DNA of 64,000 nt, from positions 202,908,449-202,972,448 of the forward strand of contig NC_081409.1 of NCBI RefSeq assembly GCF_030272615.1, written 5' to 3'. The position numbers and the translations under genes are program-made. This stretch comes from Cryptomeria japonica. Its lineage: Eukaryota; Streptophyta; Pinopsida; Cupressales; Cupressaceae. The notes under the pieces were generated by a model. It was not told the origin of the DNA, searched no databases, and saw only the letters and a list, made by a program, of their open reading frames with translations. Below are positions 1 to 12,676 of this stretch, piece by piece. Within the stretch, counting starts at the first letter, position 1. Every line of letters begins with the position of its first letter.

Positions 1-679
1 ATTAAAGGAAGGTGTCCCGGTGGAGATATTGGACGGGTAGAGTAAACCAATATGTGCAGTGTGGTACTGGTATGGATATTAATTGGTATAGCAGGGTATG
101 CGAGTCAAGGTGTTTTGGTGACATTGTAGTGGCTCTTGTGGCTTGGATAGATGAAATCATGTCTCAGATGATATTGGAAATGCCCTAATTGATGATGTGG
201 TGTCTGGTAATTGACCATATATGCATTCATCAATATGAGTTGACCGATTTGATAGTTGACATGATGGTGTTGTGGTTTGGCATTGTGGTTATTCAAGATC
301 ATGTCACAAGGTGCAATGGATATCATGGGAGTGAAAAATCATCAGCAAAGCATATATGCTCAGCTCAACCGGAGTAAGGTGTAGATTGGAGAACCAGTTT
401 AAGACCTGAGATCTATGGCTCACGGGGAGTTCACAACAATATTTTATGATTGCTTTCAGATATACTTGACACAAGAGGAGATTAAGTGTCCATGATGTTG
501 TACCAGTAAGGTTGAAACCTTGGGAGGTGTTCATTGGTCCTCATTTGTGGGTTCTTTCAATGGCTATTCAATTTGTACTTAATGAAAATCACAATTGGGC
601 CACCAGGTGAAAGGAACACTAGATCGATATACAGGGAGAGTGGAATAAGAGGGAAGATTACTTCTACAAAGGGAGAGTA

Positions 680-1003
680 TAAAGATTGGTATCAGATTGG
701 TAGATTCAATTGGTGTCAGAGAACATATCAGATTGGTATCTGATTGCTATCAAAAATAGGTGTTAGAGAAACCCCCAAAGAGGGAAATATACCATTGGTA
801 TTAGATCAATATCAAATTGGTATCAGTGCCTGCAACAATAATTGTTATTAGCAAACCGGTGTCAAAATAACTTCTTGCATACCAAAAATGGAGAAGATGG
901 AGTTTGACCAGTAGATAAGTATTTTTTCACTGACACACTTTTCTACAATGGGTATTAGATTGGCATATACTTTTGGTAGCAGAGAAATTGGTGTCAGTTG
1001 GTG
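680..1003 (+). repeat. Degenerate array of PBS-like TTGGTATCAGA motifs
   Basis: TTGGTATCAGA or close variants start near 687, 710, 733, 795, 817, 976 and 989, with weaker copies at 698 and 950. The motif resembles the 12-base primer-binding site TGGTATCAGAGC used by the Copia elements in this window. Several copies do not sit next to any LTR end, so they are not all functional PBSs. They may be a simple tandem repeat that happens to match, or amplified PBS-like sequence. Confidence 0.4.
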
Positions 1004-1169
1004 TTTGAGCCCTCTATCTCTAGTGTTGCATGGATGAGAGAATATAGATAATAATGGTCAAAGGAGGAGAAGAAATCAGTAGAAAGCTATGTTAGCACCC
1101 TTTGCCATTGTGTCAAATGGGGAGAGAAATTTTGTAGTATACCAGATACTACATGTGTTGACATAAATG

Positions 1170-1183
1170 CAAAAGTGGGAGAT
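1170..1183 (+). other. Polypurine tract candidate
   Basis: The purine run reads AAAAGTGGGAGAT and abuts TGTTGG at 1184. This matches the PPT-LTR junctions of E1 and E5 (AAAGGGGGAGAT then TGTTGG). It is the expected primer site for plus-strand DNA synthesis of an LTR retroelement on the plus strand. Confidence 0.4.
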
Positions 1184-3889
1184 TGTTGGCATTGTGTTGT
1201 CATTGATGTCAACTGGTATAGCATGTTACCGGTATAGCAAGGCAACCGGTATGGGAGATTGCTGGTATTGTTGTCATTGATGTCAATTGGCATAGTGGTC
1301 ATTGGAGTCACCGATATACAAGTCAGTATTGGAGACATAAGTTGGTGTTAATTGGTGAGTACGATTGCAGACCGGTATGGCAATATCAACTGGTGAGTAA
1401 TATGTTGGAAGTGTGTTGTTGCCAATCGGTAAGTTGGTAACTGATAAGAAAGTAGGGTGAGCTAATAAAGAGTCTGCAGGCAACTGATATAGATATTGAT
1501 TATAATCAACAAGACTCCCACCGGTTAAAGATGATGTCACAGATTAAGGAGAATATTGACAACAAGAGTATTGTCTTAAGAAAGTAAGGAAGATGTACCT
1601 TCTTAATGATAGAGAAGTCACATTATGCTGACAGGTGACAAAGACCCTTCTCATTGGGTAATTGGCAGATTGAATGCAAATGTACATCTACTCCTACTAG
1701 TAAGTGGTCATACTAAGCTTATCTCACAACATGCATGAAATGCATCATAACCCTTTAAGATAGATCAAACAAGAAGTTAAAGGCGAGTGATTGAGAGCTC
1801 ACCCCAAATAAACACAGTGGAACATGAGAATGCCTCAGGTGCATGAAATCATAGATATGCACTGGTTCAATAAGTGATATCATGATGAGCTACCAGGAGA
1901 GAGAAGGAAGGGAAAAGAGTGATGAGTTTGCCACTTTGACAAATGGGTTAAGATGAGGTCTACACAAATGAAGGAGAATGATAAGTGGTAGCACTTACAG
2001 ACATGGAATCACTACAAGTTGCTTATATCAACATAGATGTCTATTGATGATTGATGACTGATATTATCATGCCATCAGTGTGCTAGAAAATGGGCCATGT
2101 AGTCAGGTGTAGTGTCAACTAGCAGTCATATGTAGTCTGGTACATGACAGTTGGATTTTGATGACATGGTGTCATCAAGGATACTACCGACATGAAGGCA
2201 AGAGTAGCATCACCGCTAAACAAGGATACCAATATGCATCAAAGTGAAAATGGAGATGGACTTAGTGATGCACCCTATATGCCTGTTGCTGATTAGAAAG
2301 GTTGATGACTGGTCAATATGATACACTGAAAAAACAGAGATGGGTTGGTATGAAGGTTAACAGTTAAGGTATGATATACTAGCAGGGTATGAGAACCTAT
2401 AGATGAATAGAAGTAGTATGTTGGTCGATGATTGATCTTAAACCGACATAGCGGATTGAGCTGAGGTGGATGTCGACAAAGACACCACATGGCATCCAGG
2501 TGGAAAACATATAGTTGTCGGTCTATTGAATGAGGTAGATGTTGACAAGATGGAAACAGGTCGACATTAAATGATATTCATGGGTTGAGTGAAGAAGGAT
2601 GCAGTTCTATGTAGATCAATGGACAAAGACTTGATTCTCTAACGTCATGATCGGTCAGGGTGTCCAGGTGCATATCAGATTTAATGGAGGCAACCACGAA
2701 AATTATTTAATGTGTTTGACATGGCTAACAAACAGTAAAAGCATGGCCGACAAACACTAAACATATATTGGAAGTAGTATAAATAATGGTGATGTCTGAC
2801 TGGTTGTAGGCTATATCTCATCGAGATGAGATCTGATTAGATCTGCTACAGATAGGGGTTGGTGAAGAAACCTAGCGTTCCTAGTTTGGATTGATGTTTT
2901 GGTAGGAAGGCACTAGGATAAATATGCAGACAAAAGACCTAAAGTGATTAATGTTGCAAAAGGCTTGGATGAAAAATGGAAGAGGACCAGGCGTGAGACA
3001 AGAACGGTCCAAGTGCCAAGTGTAGAAAACTAGAGTGATTATGTATTCAAGGAGAATCGGTTAGAGGATGTTGCTGACAAAGTGAAGCTAACTGATAGAT
3101 TGATTGATGCTACCAGAGGTTGTGGTGCCAAATATGAGATAGAGTGTAAGTGTACATCATAAGAGGTCAACCAAGTTGGAAGCATATAAAAAGTGGAATT
3201 AGGCAGAGAACCAAACAGAGTTCAATTAGTAAGCAGGATAATCAGTAATTAGGTGCAATGTTTGATAGTCATTCAAACCCGTAAGAGAACTGCATTGAGA
3301 AAAGGAGAACAAAGAAAGAGAGTGGGAAGAGAGAAGACAAGGTAGAGGCAAAGTAGAGGAAGAGTTAGAGAAGATGAGTAGAGAATCGGTCAAGAGAAGA
3401 GCAGAGGTGGACTGGTGAAGAGACATTTTGTGAGGTTACAAAATTCATTTGTAACTGGGTTATAACTTTTGTATTGATTTGGTATCATATATTGTAATCA
3501 CTGAGTTGGTGCTCGGTGTAGGGGTTGGTGCTCCTTTGGGTTGGTTCCCATAAACAATTAGGAGTTGGTGCTCCTTGGGTTGGTTTCCTAAATCAAGGGT
3601 TGGTGCCCTAAATGTTGTGAACAATGTTTATTGTGAGGATGGATTGGAGCAGTAGACTCCAGCAACATTTCTCACTGAGGTTTTTTCCATATTAGGTTTT
3701 CCTCGTATATATTGGTGTTATGTGATGTGCTTCTTGTGTGTTCTTTCTTCTTAATCTCTTCCTTTATCTCACCGGTAAGTTTACTTGGTCTTTGATTTGT
3801 TAACCAATATTCACTCTTAGGATTAAAATGTTAACAGTTTTGGAAACCACTGATTCAACCCCCTTCTTAGTGGCATCTTTTGTCCAACA
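1184..3889 (+). repeat. Long LTR-like block, plus orientation
   Basis: The block starts TGTTGGCATTG after a polypurine tract and ends TTTGTCCAACA, giving TGTTGG/CCAACA inverted ends. A second LTR-start-like copy (TGCTGGTATTG) lies at about 1252, so the left end may be partly duplicated. Near the right end are repeated GGTTGGTGCTC units and the U5-like motif GATTCAACCCCCTTCTTAG shared with other LTRs here. At about 2.7 kb it is long for a Copia LTR and may contain insertions. No target duplication was found (gagat before, tgcat after), so solo-LTR status is unproven. Confidence 0.45.
3508..3612 (+). repeat. Intra-LTR tandem GGTTGGTGCTCC units
   Basis: Four to five degenerate copies of GGTTGGTGCTCC(TTTGGG) lie in tandem. 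A related set occurs at 13587-13690 inside another LTR-like block, so the repeat belongs to a family-level LTR region, probably R, rather than being local slippage. Confidence 0.5.
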
Positions 3890-5177
3890 TGCATTCACTA
3901 CGAAATGGGACACTTATGCCTATTATAGAATTATATTTGGTGTACTACATTTCAAAGGGCAATATCTATGGCTTTTAAAGGTGTACTAGTAGATTTTTTG
4001 TTAGTATATCTGTTGGAAAATATTTTCATTGATGTCAACTAGGACGGGTTGCAGTTACAGGTTGCAAAAGAGATAAGAAGCATAAATGATTAGTTGTAGA
4101 CGTGAAAATGGTGTGGCATCATAGCTCTGAGTTGGCCTCATAACATGATCAATCCATTTGGTTTGATATATATTCTTGTTGCAAATTAAAAATGGTGAAA
4201 ATCAATGTGTTTGACAGTTTTTAGAAAGACCCTCCTTCAATCTCACTGGCATCCCTACATTTTGGTGTGACTTGGTATATCGTTGTGATCGTTTTAGGGC
4301 TATGTAGACCTTTTTGTGTTATACTGAGTTTTTCTTGGTGTAATAATGTGGTTGTCTTGTCAACAAGGTTTTGATTTTGATGTGACATGACTTATTAACA
4401 TGACCCTTTTTTCCCTCTCCTTGACCCTTGGAGCTATATCAAAATACCTCCCTTTTGTGTGTAGTGTGTCCCCACCACTTTGCCCTCATGTCTGCTTGTG
4501 TCCAGCTAGAGTCTGTTGATTGGTTTACATAGGTTGTGATGTAATCCTATGGGGTACCCTCTTTTCATTGTGACATAGTTTTTTGGGACAATAGACTTCG
4601 GTTTGTGAAGAGCCCCAAACTCTTATTGTTATCCCTTTGTGTGTGGTGAGCCATGTTGGATGGCGAGGCCCACCTCTTTCGAGTGGCTGATGGTTTCCAC
4701 ATGAAATTCATTGTTTAGTCTACCCATGCCTTGATAATTTTGTGTGGGGCCCTTGGTGATGTGGCTCTCTTCTTTTAGTGTGATCCTCCATTTCGGCAAG
4801 ACTAAATTTGGTCTATTTAGACCTCCTGCTTCTTGTTGACATGGTCCTTGTCTGGGGTCTATTGCATCTCTGTTAGTGATTGGCTATCTGTCTATCCATG
4901 TGGGACCCTTCTATCCTCATCAGATAGACCTTTCCTTTCAACAATAATAAACTTGCCTCTTGTAGACATTTGCGAGATACACCAAAAAGACCCTTAGCAG
5001 TGTGACTTGCATTGTGTCCTGCCAACATAGTACTCTTTTTGGCATGACGAGAGAACATGTCTCGTCGATAATGTCTCCTTATCAATATGAATTATGGTTT
5101 TTCCATGACCCAAATCGACTCTTTCAAACCATGGAAGCTATAGCGATGAAAAAGTTCTTTCATTGTAATGATAATAG
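3890..5177. other. No gene; old repeat-derived sequence
   Basis: I see no protein-like reading frame. TGTTGGAAAATATTTTCATTGATGTCAA at about 4009 resembles the LTR 5' ends elsewhere in the window, so an old LTR fragment is possible. The last five bases (aatag) are the left copy of the E1 target duplication. Confidence 0.45.
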
Positions 5178-6418
5178 TGTTAGCAGCAATTAAGAAGGAA
5201 GACTAAGAGGGGGGGTGAATCAGTCTTCACCGAAAATCAGATAATCAAAACACCAAAGCATAGATAGATAAATTGCAGCAACTGAAAGATAAGCAAATGA
5301 ACAAAATAACACACAACACTAAGATTTTTGACGTGGAAAACCCGGTCAAGGGAAAAATCATGGTGGGAACCTACCCACAATAAGATGATACTCTGCAGTA
5401 GTATGTGAAAATATTACAATGGGGAATGCACATGCATTTAGGCACATTGCCCAAAAGATATATACCCAGAAGGCTACAACCTCGAGGGAAGTCTCACTAA
5501 CTTACAAAATGAATCGGACTATGATACGGAAAAAATGAACTGCAATGATAGCATCTACAAATGCCTAATGAGAGTTCCAGTTAAGCAGAATTGTCTGCCC
5601 TGCAATACTAATCTCACCATAACACTTCACCAAATGATATATCTCTTTTTCTCACAATTACCTCTCTTTGATAATGCAAACATAATACAAACACCTAAAT
5701 TACATGAGTATATCAACTATATATACAAATCATCAACCTTGATAGCAAGGTCGGCTAAACCCTCAACTCACAACTCATAATACAAAAATTACATTACATG
5801 ATACAAAGATTGACCACCAAACCAATATTATGATTTATATTACATAGCATGGACCTAATTCAAATTCCCAAATGATCATATCCATTAGAAATTTCTCTAA
5901 GATCAACTCCAACATGCTAGATCACCAGAAATACTGCATAACACACAAATCATCATCGGTTGATAGAAATCACCAAAAATTGCACAACGATCAATGAAGA
6001 TCACCAAAAAAATAGGACACAATTATGAAACACTATAAAACACATTCGAATCATCCGGATCAGTTTCACTAACACCACTTTTCAAATCTTCATTAATCAT
6101 TGTCAAAGCTCAAGAACATAACCGATTAGCAACTGTCACGAAGAAAGATAACTTGCGGGTCACCAAATCATGAACCATCTGAAATGAGGATACACAGGAT
6201 CATCCTAAAAATCATCCCAAAGTCTCAACACAAGATCTAATCATATCGAAATATACAAGAGGGAATACCAATAGGAACACCAGCAGGAACCAATTATCAA
6301 AGAACTGCAAACCAAATCAGGAAATCTTCCCAAACTCACTGGAATAACTCATAGGAATATATTGACATTAATGACAACAAAATATCCAAATCCAACAAAC
6401 TACAACAATCTCCCAACA
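5178..6418 (-). repeat. E1 3' LTR
   Basis: 1,241 bp. The sense strand starts TGTTGGGAGATTG next to the PPT and ends in ...CTAACA at 5178. It matches 9370-10591 along its length with scattered substitutions and small gaps. The sense 3' end contains the shared GATTCACCCCCCCTCTTAG motif (5202-5224). Confidence 0.9.
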
Positions 6419-6433
6419 ATCTCCCCCTTTGGC
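6419..6433 (-). other. E1 polypurine tract
   Basis: The sense strand reads GCCAAAGGGGGAGAT and directly abuts the 3' LTR, the standard position for plus-strand priming. A second purine tract, AAAAGGGGGAGAA, lies about 170 bp inside at about 6595-6607. Confidence 0.8.
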
Positions 6434-6759
6434 ATTGATGGCAACATATGAATGTGAAAAACAGTCAATGCAAAGAAATAAGATATCACCAGCAAACTCC
6501 TCCTAAGATCAAGATAGACAATGTAATTTTTCACATGATCTCTCTGTATTTGACAGCAATGCCAAATCTCTCCAAAAATAGAAAACCAAACACATTCTCC
6601 CCCTTTTAATATGAAACACAAATCTCTCTCCCAAAATATAGAGACATGAATACACAACCAAATCAATAGACTACTCCAGCAGAGGAGCAACACCGACACA
6701 TCAATCCGGATAAAAGAATAAGGTTCTGAAATTTAGCGGATCGATTTAACTTAATCCAT

Positions 6760-9313
6760 TTAGTTCTCATCAGGAGGGGTGGTTACCCCTATCTTATCTC
6801 TCAAAAAGACAATTGTATCGGCAGGCAAAAGCTTGGTAAAAATATCAACAATTTGTTTCTTTGTAGATACATATTCTAGCTGAATAGGAGCTAAAAAAAC
6901 ATGTTGACCTTCATCATAAGCTCTAATCTCCTTCCCAAGGTTCTCATCCACATTCACACATGCACTCTCAAATATCTTTCGTAGTCTCTTGTTGTATCAT
7001 CAGTAGGCTTTACTCTTTGTGGAATATCCCAAAAATATACCTTCATCACTTCTAGCATCAAACTTTCCAATATCCTCATCTCTTTTGATATAACATTTTC
7101 TACCAAAAACTTTGAAATATTTCACAGTAGGAACATGACCAAACCAAAGCACATAAGGGGTCTTACCGGTATCACCTTTGATATGAACCTTGTTAAATGT
7201 GTAGACTGCAGTGCTAATGGCTTCTCTCTAGTAGATCTTCAAGATATTTCCTTCAATCAACATAGTCCTTGCAACATCCAAAACAATATGATTATTCCTT
7301 TCAACAACTCCATTCTGTTGAGGGCTTATAGGAGCAGAAAGTTGTCTTCTAATCCCATACATCTCATAGAAAGAATTGAACTCACTGGAACAAAATTATC
7401 CACCTCTATCAGATCTTAAACACTTCAGCTTCAATCTGGACTCAGTCTCAACTTTAGCTTTGAATATCTTGAATTACTTAAATGCTTCTAGTTTATCCTT
7501 CAAAAAGACAACCCACATCTTCCTGGAATAATTATCAATTAGCAGCATAAAGTATATGTCTCCCTGCACAGTTCTAACATTTGTAGGTCCACATGGGTCA
7601 GTATGCACAAGATCTAGCAATCCATCTGATGTATACCGTTTATTCTTGAAAGAAATTCTTTTTTTGCTTACCCAACTGACATTCCTTACATACCAGATTA
7701 ACAGGTTTCACAATTTTAGGCAAATCTCTAACAACATGTGTAGAACTAATCTTGATTAGTGAATCAAAGTTTACATGACATGTTCTTCTATGCCATAACC
7801 AACTCTCATCTATCTTAGAAATCAAACAAATTTTCTCACTTGCATTCAAATGAAATTTTTTACCTTTGGTCTTAGTCCCAAATGTAATCTCTATACTAGA
7901 GGCATTCAAGATCTTGCATTTACCGTCCTTGAATTGTAGATCATAACCCTTATCAACCATCTATCCAACACTCAAAATATTATGTTTCAAACCTTCAACA
8001 TACAAGAAATCATTAGTTTTATGCTTACCATCAAAAGAAATAGAACCTCTCCCATGGATTACACAGGCTTTGTCATCTCCAAATCTGACTATTCCACCAT
8101 CATACTTTTCCATACTTACAAAATTTCTTTTATCACCGGTTATATGATGTGAACAACCACTGTCAATCACCCATACACTCTTTTCTTCAACTTGAGCAGA
8201 CAAATATTTTTCCTCAATAAATCAGCTAGTGGAATCAATAGGCACAGGTCCAAGTTCCTTAATGGCAATAAACACAGGTTCATCTCCTTCTGACTCTTCA
8301 TTTGTAACATCTTCATCTGCAACATAATAACAATTCTTCTAGTTTCTAAACTTCTGGTTAGACTTATAAGGCTTATCATATTTCTCATGCTTCTTATATC
8401 TATCATTTCTATCATACTTATCATGTTTGTCATACTTAGCCATTCTCTCCGGACATCTAGAAAAAAAATGTCCTATCTTATTATAAGTAAAACATTTCAA
8501 AGGCAACTTTCCATCATACTTACCGACACCTTTAGGCAATCTCTAGACAATCAATGCTTAAAGTTCATCAAGCTCTCTCTCTTGCTCTGTAATCTCTCTT
8601 CTTTCTCTTTCATACCTGGATATCCTGCACTCATTAGGATCATACTTTTGATTACTGGAAATAGGTGTTGATTCTCTAAATATTGTCTTAGACTTTCCAT
8701 TGGATTCTCCAAATTCGCTCAGCTCAAATGTAGTAAGTTTTCCAACCAACATATGTCTTGTTACTGTAGTTACACTATGGATCTCATCAATAGAAGTAAC
8801 TTTATTCTTGTAAGCAAGAGGCAAAAATTTCAATACCTTAGCAACAATCTCATCTTCTTCAATCTTTCCACTGGCACATTTGATACCAAGAACAAGCTCA
8901 TTCACCTTAGCCATGTATGAATGTATGTTCTCATCATCTCCCATTTTCAATGTATCGTACTTTCCTTTCAAGCTCTGCAACTTAGCAACTTTCACTTGAC
9001 TATCACCTTAATACAGTATTTCAAGCTTCACCTAGATCTCATATGCAGTTTGAAGTTCCATTACATTTTTAATTTCAGAATCAGTTAGGGCACTAAGTAA
9101 TGCTCCCTTCTCTCTGATATTATATTCAGCTTCCTTAACCTCATCAAGAGTGGATGGTCCATTCTGAGAAATAACATAGACATTCTTAGTGATCTTCTAG
9201 TAATCTTCTCCAAGAAATTTCAAGTACACCTCCATCTGGTTCTTCCACGCAGTATAATTGCTTCCATCAAACCTCAAACTGTCCTTCTTGAAAAGAATAC
9301 CTTGATCTCCCAT
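6760..9313 (-). pseudogene. E1 Copia gag-pol remnant, RT deleted in frame
   Basis: The start at 9313 (MGDQG...) follows the PBS by about 43 bp. Domains in order: gag helical region (about 9313-8560); a knuckle near 8490 whose second Cys is Tyr, so zinc binding is doubtful; protease with DSGCSHH (about 8170); GAG-pre-integrase (7960-7640); integrase (about 7640-6970), including PQQNGVVER and the C-terminal GYSTKSKAY region. The frame then passes through the integrase tail straight into YVSTKKQIVDIFTK, the last segment of RNase H, with no RT. Several stops occur, including TGA TGA after KSKAY, plus one frame change inside integrase. In the family gag-pol is about 1,350 residues; about 850 codons remain. 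Non-functional. Confidence 0.9.
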
Positions 9314-9355
9314 CCTCGATCTCCTCAAGTTATTAAGTTTCTACCGGAGGATCTA

Positions 9356-9367
9356 GCTTTGATACCA
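9356..9367 (-). other. E1 tRNA primer-binding site
   Basis: The sense strand reads TGGTATCAAAGC, two bases downstream of the 5' LTR. It matches the plant initiator-Met tRNA 3' end at 11 of 12 positions. Confidence 0.85.
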
Positions 9368-9369
9368 TT

Positions 9370-10591
9370 TGTTAGCAACAATCAAGAAGGAAGACTAAGA
9401 GTGTGCGGGGGTGAATCAGTCTTCATCAAAAATCAGATAATCAAAACACCAAGGCATAGACAGATAAACTATAGAAAATGAACAACACAAAACACAACAC
9501 CAAGATTTTTGACATGGGAAACCCAGTTAAGGGAAAAACCAAGGTGGGAACCTACCTACAATAAAATGATACTTTGCAGTAGTATGTGAAAATATTAAAA
9601 TGGTGAATGCACATGCATTCAAGCACACTGCCTAGGCTCACTGCCCTAAAGGCTACAACCCTTAGGGAAGTCTCACTGACTTACAAAATGAATCAAACTA
9701 TAATCCATAAGAAATGATAGCATCTACAAATGTCTGATGAAAGTTTCGATTAAGCATAGTTTGGCTGCCCTACAACACTAATCTCACTGCAACACTTCAC
9801 GGAATGATATATCTCTTGTTCACACAGTTACCTCTCTCTGATAATGTAGACATAATACCAACACCTAAATTACATAAGTATATCACCTATATATACAAAT
9901 ATCAACCTTGATAGCAAGGTCGGCTAAACTCTCAACTCACAACTCATAATACAAAAATTACATTACATGATATAAAGATCCACCATCGGATCAATATTAT
10001 GATTTACATTACATAGCATGGACCTAATTCAAATTCCCAAATGATCATATCCATCGGAAATTGTGCCAAGATCAACTACAACATGTTACATCACCAGAAA
10101 TGTTGCATAACAAAAATCATCACCAGTTGATAGAAATCACCAAAAATTGCACAATGATCAATGCAGATTGCCAAAATAAATAGGACACAATTAGGAAACA
10201 CCAGCAAACATGATAGAATCATATGGAATAGTTGCACCAACACCACTTTTTAAATCTTCATCGATCAACATCAAATCTCAAGAACACAACCAATCAACAA
10301 CTGTCACGAATAAAGATAACTTGCAGGTCACCAAATCATGAACCATCTAAAATGAGGATACACATTATCATCCCAAACAACACTCAAAGTCTCAGCAGAA
10401 GATCTGATCATACTGTAATATACCAGAGGGAATATCGATATGAACACCAGCAGGAACCAGTTATCAAAGAACTACAAACCAAATCAGAAAATCTTCCCAA
10501 ATACCAAAATAACTCATAGGAATATGTTGACATAAATGACAAAAACATATCTAAATCCAACAACCAAATTCAATAGACTACAACAATCTCC
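9370..10591 (-). repeat. E1 5' LTR
   Basis: 1,222 bp and homologous to 5178-6418. The outer end reads ...CAACAATCTCC and passes directly into the aatag duplication, so the terminal CAACA present in the other LTR is missing here. Confidence 0.88.
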
Positions 10592-10596
10592 AATAG

Positions 10597-12436
10597 ATAG
10601 GGTCTTGGCAAAATTCTTCAAACAATAGAATTAGACTGAATGACATGATTTTACCCCTTCAAATGCAGTCCAATTGATAATTTATCCACATGGATAGTTA
10701 ACTCTAGTTGACTAGATGACAGAGACAAAGATTTTGATGATGTGGAGCACGCAAAAAAAATGAAATCTCATTAGAATGAAAGAAGACATTGCTTGTGGAT
10801 ATAACACACATAAATGATTTAGTTTTCTATCCAATCAGAGCAGGTCAAAAAAGGATAATGTTGCATTTAATTGTGGCCCAATTGCGGTCTTTTGTGAAGT
10901 TTGAGAAATCATATTAGATCTAAGGTTACTAAGTATAGTAATCTAATCACTGAGGAACAATTTAAACACAGAAGGTTACCAAGAGCATACATTTATTAAT
11001 GACGACTAGTTGTCTAAAAGGAATGTATAGAGAATCTAGTCAGTTTGCAAACAAGATCTCTCAGAGGCCGAAAAGATTAATTTTTAAATTCATTCTTGGA
11101 GGGAAAAATATTACATGGACTGATTTGACGAAATTGAAATGTTTTGGTGAGTTGATATAGTGTTGGTATGTGAGGTAGAGCTAGCTGAGACAATGAGATG
11201 GATGCTTAACTAAAAAAATGAGTGTGCACTCCAAGTGTTGGAGAAGAAGAAAAATAGATGGTAGAGAGAAGCAAGTCAAGTGTATATGTTGAACAAAAAG
11301 AGGCATCCTTATGAGATTTGAGAATTATAGAAAAGATAGGTGTGGTTGTAGAGAAGAAAGAGAGAACAAGAGAGAGAAGTGTATGTAGATGATAGAAGTG
11401 AAGCATGCAGGCACATAGGTGTGTGGATAGAGTGTGAGATGTGTGTAGAAAGAAAAAGCAGCAGAAGTAGAGAAAAAGAATATGTTGAAGAGTGAATGTT
11501 GAAGGAAAATTTTGAGTGTAGTAGAAGCAAAGCGAGTGTGAGTAGAGTGCATGCTGCTCAAAGAGTGCAGAAGCAACTAGAGTAAGAGTAGAAGATAGAG
11601 ATTAAAAGAATATAGTGAAGTGTTATACAAAAGGGGATAGTCACATCAAGTGTGAGAGGGTAAAATCATTGGGTCAAGCAATAATCAGATTGATAGAAGA
11701 GATAAAAGAATAGAAGAAAAGAGAAGAAGTGGCTGAGGGGATGTGTCAATCAGAGAGATAGTGCAAAGATAGGTAGAAGACAAGAAAAGAAGGAGAAGTT
11801 AACTTGTAGAGGTCTGATGTAAGTAGGCTAGGTAGCAAACAGAAAATTTGATCAGTCTTAGTAAACCTTTATAAAGTGCACTCAATCCCTGACCCACACA
11901 TCTTTAATACGTTAACAAATAAGTTTAAAAAAACCTGGGTGAATCATAGCAAGTGCTCACAGGTGACTATTCACTGTAATTGAAATGAAGTTACTGTGCC
12001 AGCGTTACCCCTGTTCTCTATTGAATTTGGTTTGAAGTTAACACATCCCCCAATACATCAGACAACCAGCATTAAGCAATCCTTATAGAAGTGCAATGTA
12101 CTTGGCAATTATGAACAGTTGAGTCTGAGAGACAAGATATTCAGGGTTCGATACAGACTTCCAACTGGGTAAACACTTGAAATTGAAACAGGAGCTTAAT
12201 CATTGTCTGAATACATTCGAAAATCCCAGTATTCTATGGATTCAACGAGCATATGAAACGGTTTTAGTTGTGAGCATTCCCATTCAATTCCATCAATCCA
12301 GAACTTCGAATGACAATTTGGGTCTGGCTGTAGGTTAAGTACAGTTTGTGATGTGTTTCAAACATTGCATGATAGGGAATTAAATCTCTAAGGACCGAAA
12401 AAGGAAAGGAGAGAACGGTCTAGACCTCAACTCCAG
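10597..12436. other. No gene seen; includes a purine-rich stretch
   Basis: Nothing protein-like was found. From about 11206 to 11850 the plus strand is strongly purine-rich (AGAGAAG-type), giving low-complexity Ser/Leu frames on the opposite strand that I reject as genes. The rest is AT-rich without recognisable LTR ends. Confidence 0.5.
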
Positions 12437-12676
12437 TCAAAGTGCTGGACTTACCATATTACAGAATGAGGAAAACTCGACACATTTGAGGGCGCCCAAA
12501 ACAATAACCCGAGCCTTATGAAGTCGGCGGGGTGCACACAGCCGATTACGAGGTCCCACAGGAACACTAATTCGAGCGCAATGTTTTCCTTGATTCAGTA
12601 ACAGTACACAAACATCACACTTAGTGCTTGGGGCCGCTGTGATTTGTCTTGGGGCCCGATTACGATACTGGTGTAT
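12437..12676 (-). other. Possible exon remnant in a GC-richer patch
   Basis: A 79-codon stop-free stretch without an ATG runs on the minus strand from 12676 to a TGA at 12437. Its composition is more protein-like than its surroundings (for example GPRNRLCAPRRLHKARVIVL). A splice-donor-like ATGGTAAGT occurs near its end, with GT at 12454-12453. The patch 12480-12960 is visibly richer in CG dinucleotides than its neighbours. I recognise no family. It could be a host exon fragment, a UTR or chance. Confidence 0.2.

Larger units (their letters stand above)
1..1183. other. No gene; AT-rich region upstream of a PPT and LTR
   Basis: No reading frame here resembles a known protein; the longest open stretches are under 80 codons on either strand. 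The segment ends in a purine-rich tract and an LTR-like start at 1184, so it may be the non-coding 3' internal part of an old plus-strand LTR element. Its most notable content is a run of motifs resembling a tRNA primer-binding site, annotated separately. Confidence 0.5.
5178..10591 (-). mobile_element. E1: Copia LTR retrotransposon lacking reverse transcriptase
   Basis: Two LTRs in direct orientation (5178-6418 and 9370-10591) flank a 2.95-kb internal region with PBS and PPT at the expected junctions. The 5-bp direct repeat aatag (5173-5177 and 10592-10596) is the target-site duplication. The right LTR stops about 5 bp short of the CA terminus seen in the left one. Internal domains on the minus strand are gag, CCHC knuckle, protease, GAG-pre-integrase and integrase, then directly the last part of RNase H. 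The roughly 1.5 kb that should encode RT is absent, so E1 could only move with enzymes supplied in trans. Confidence 0.9.

Noticed and set aside
680-1003. Reading the TTGGTATCAGA series as several real primer-binding sites
   Set aside because: Several copies lack an adjacent LTR end, so only a repeat call is supportable.
11206-11576. Three overlapping minus-strand ORFs rich in Ser, Leu and Phe
   Set aside because: They are the complement of a purine-rich tract; composition explains them, and there is no domain or context.
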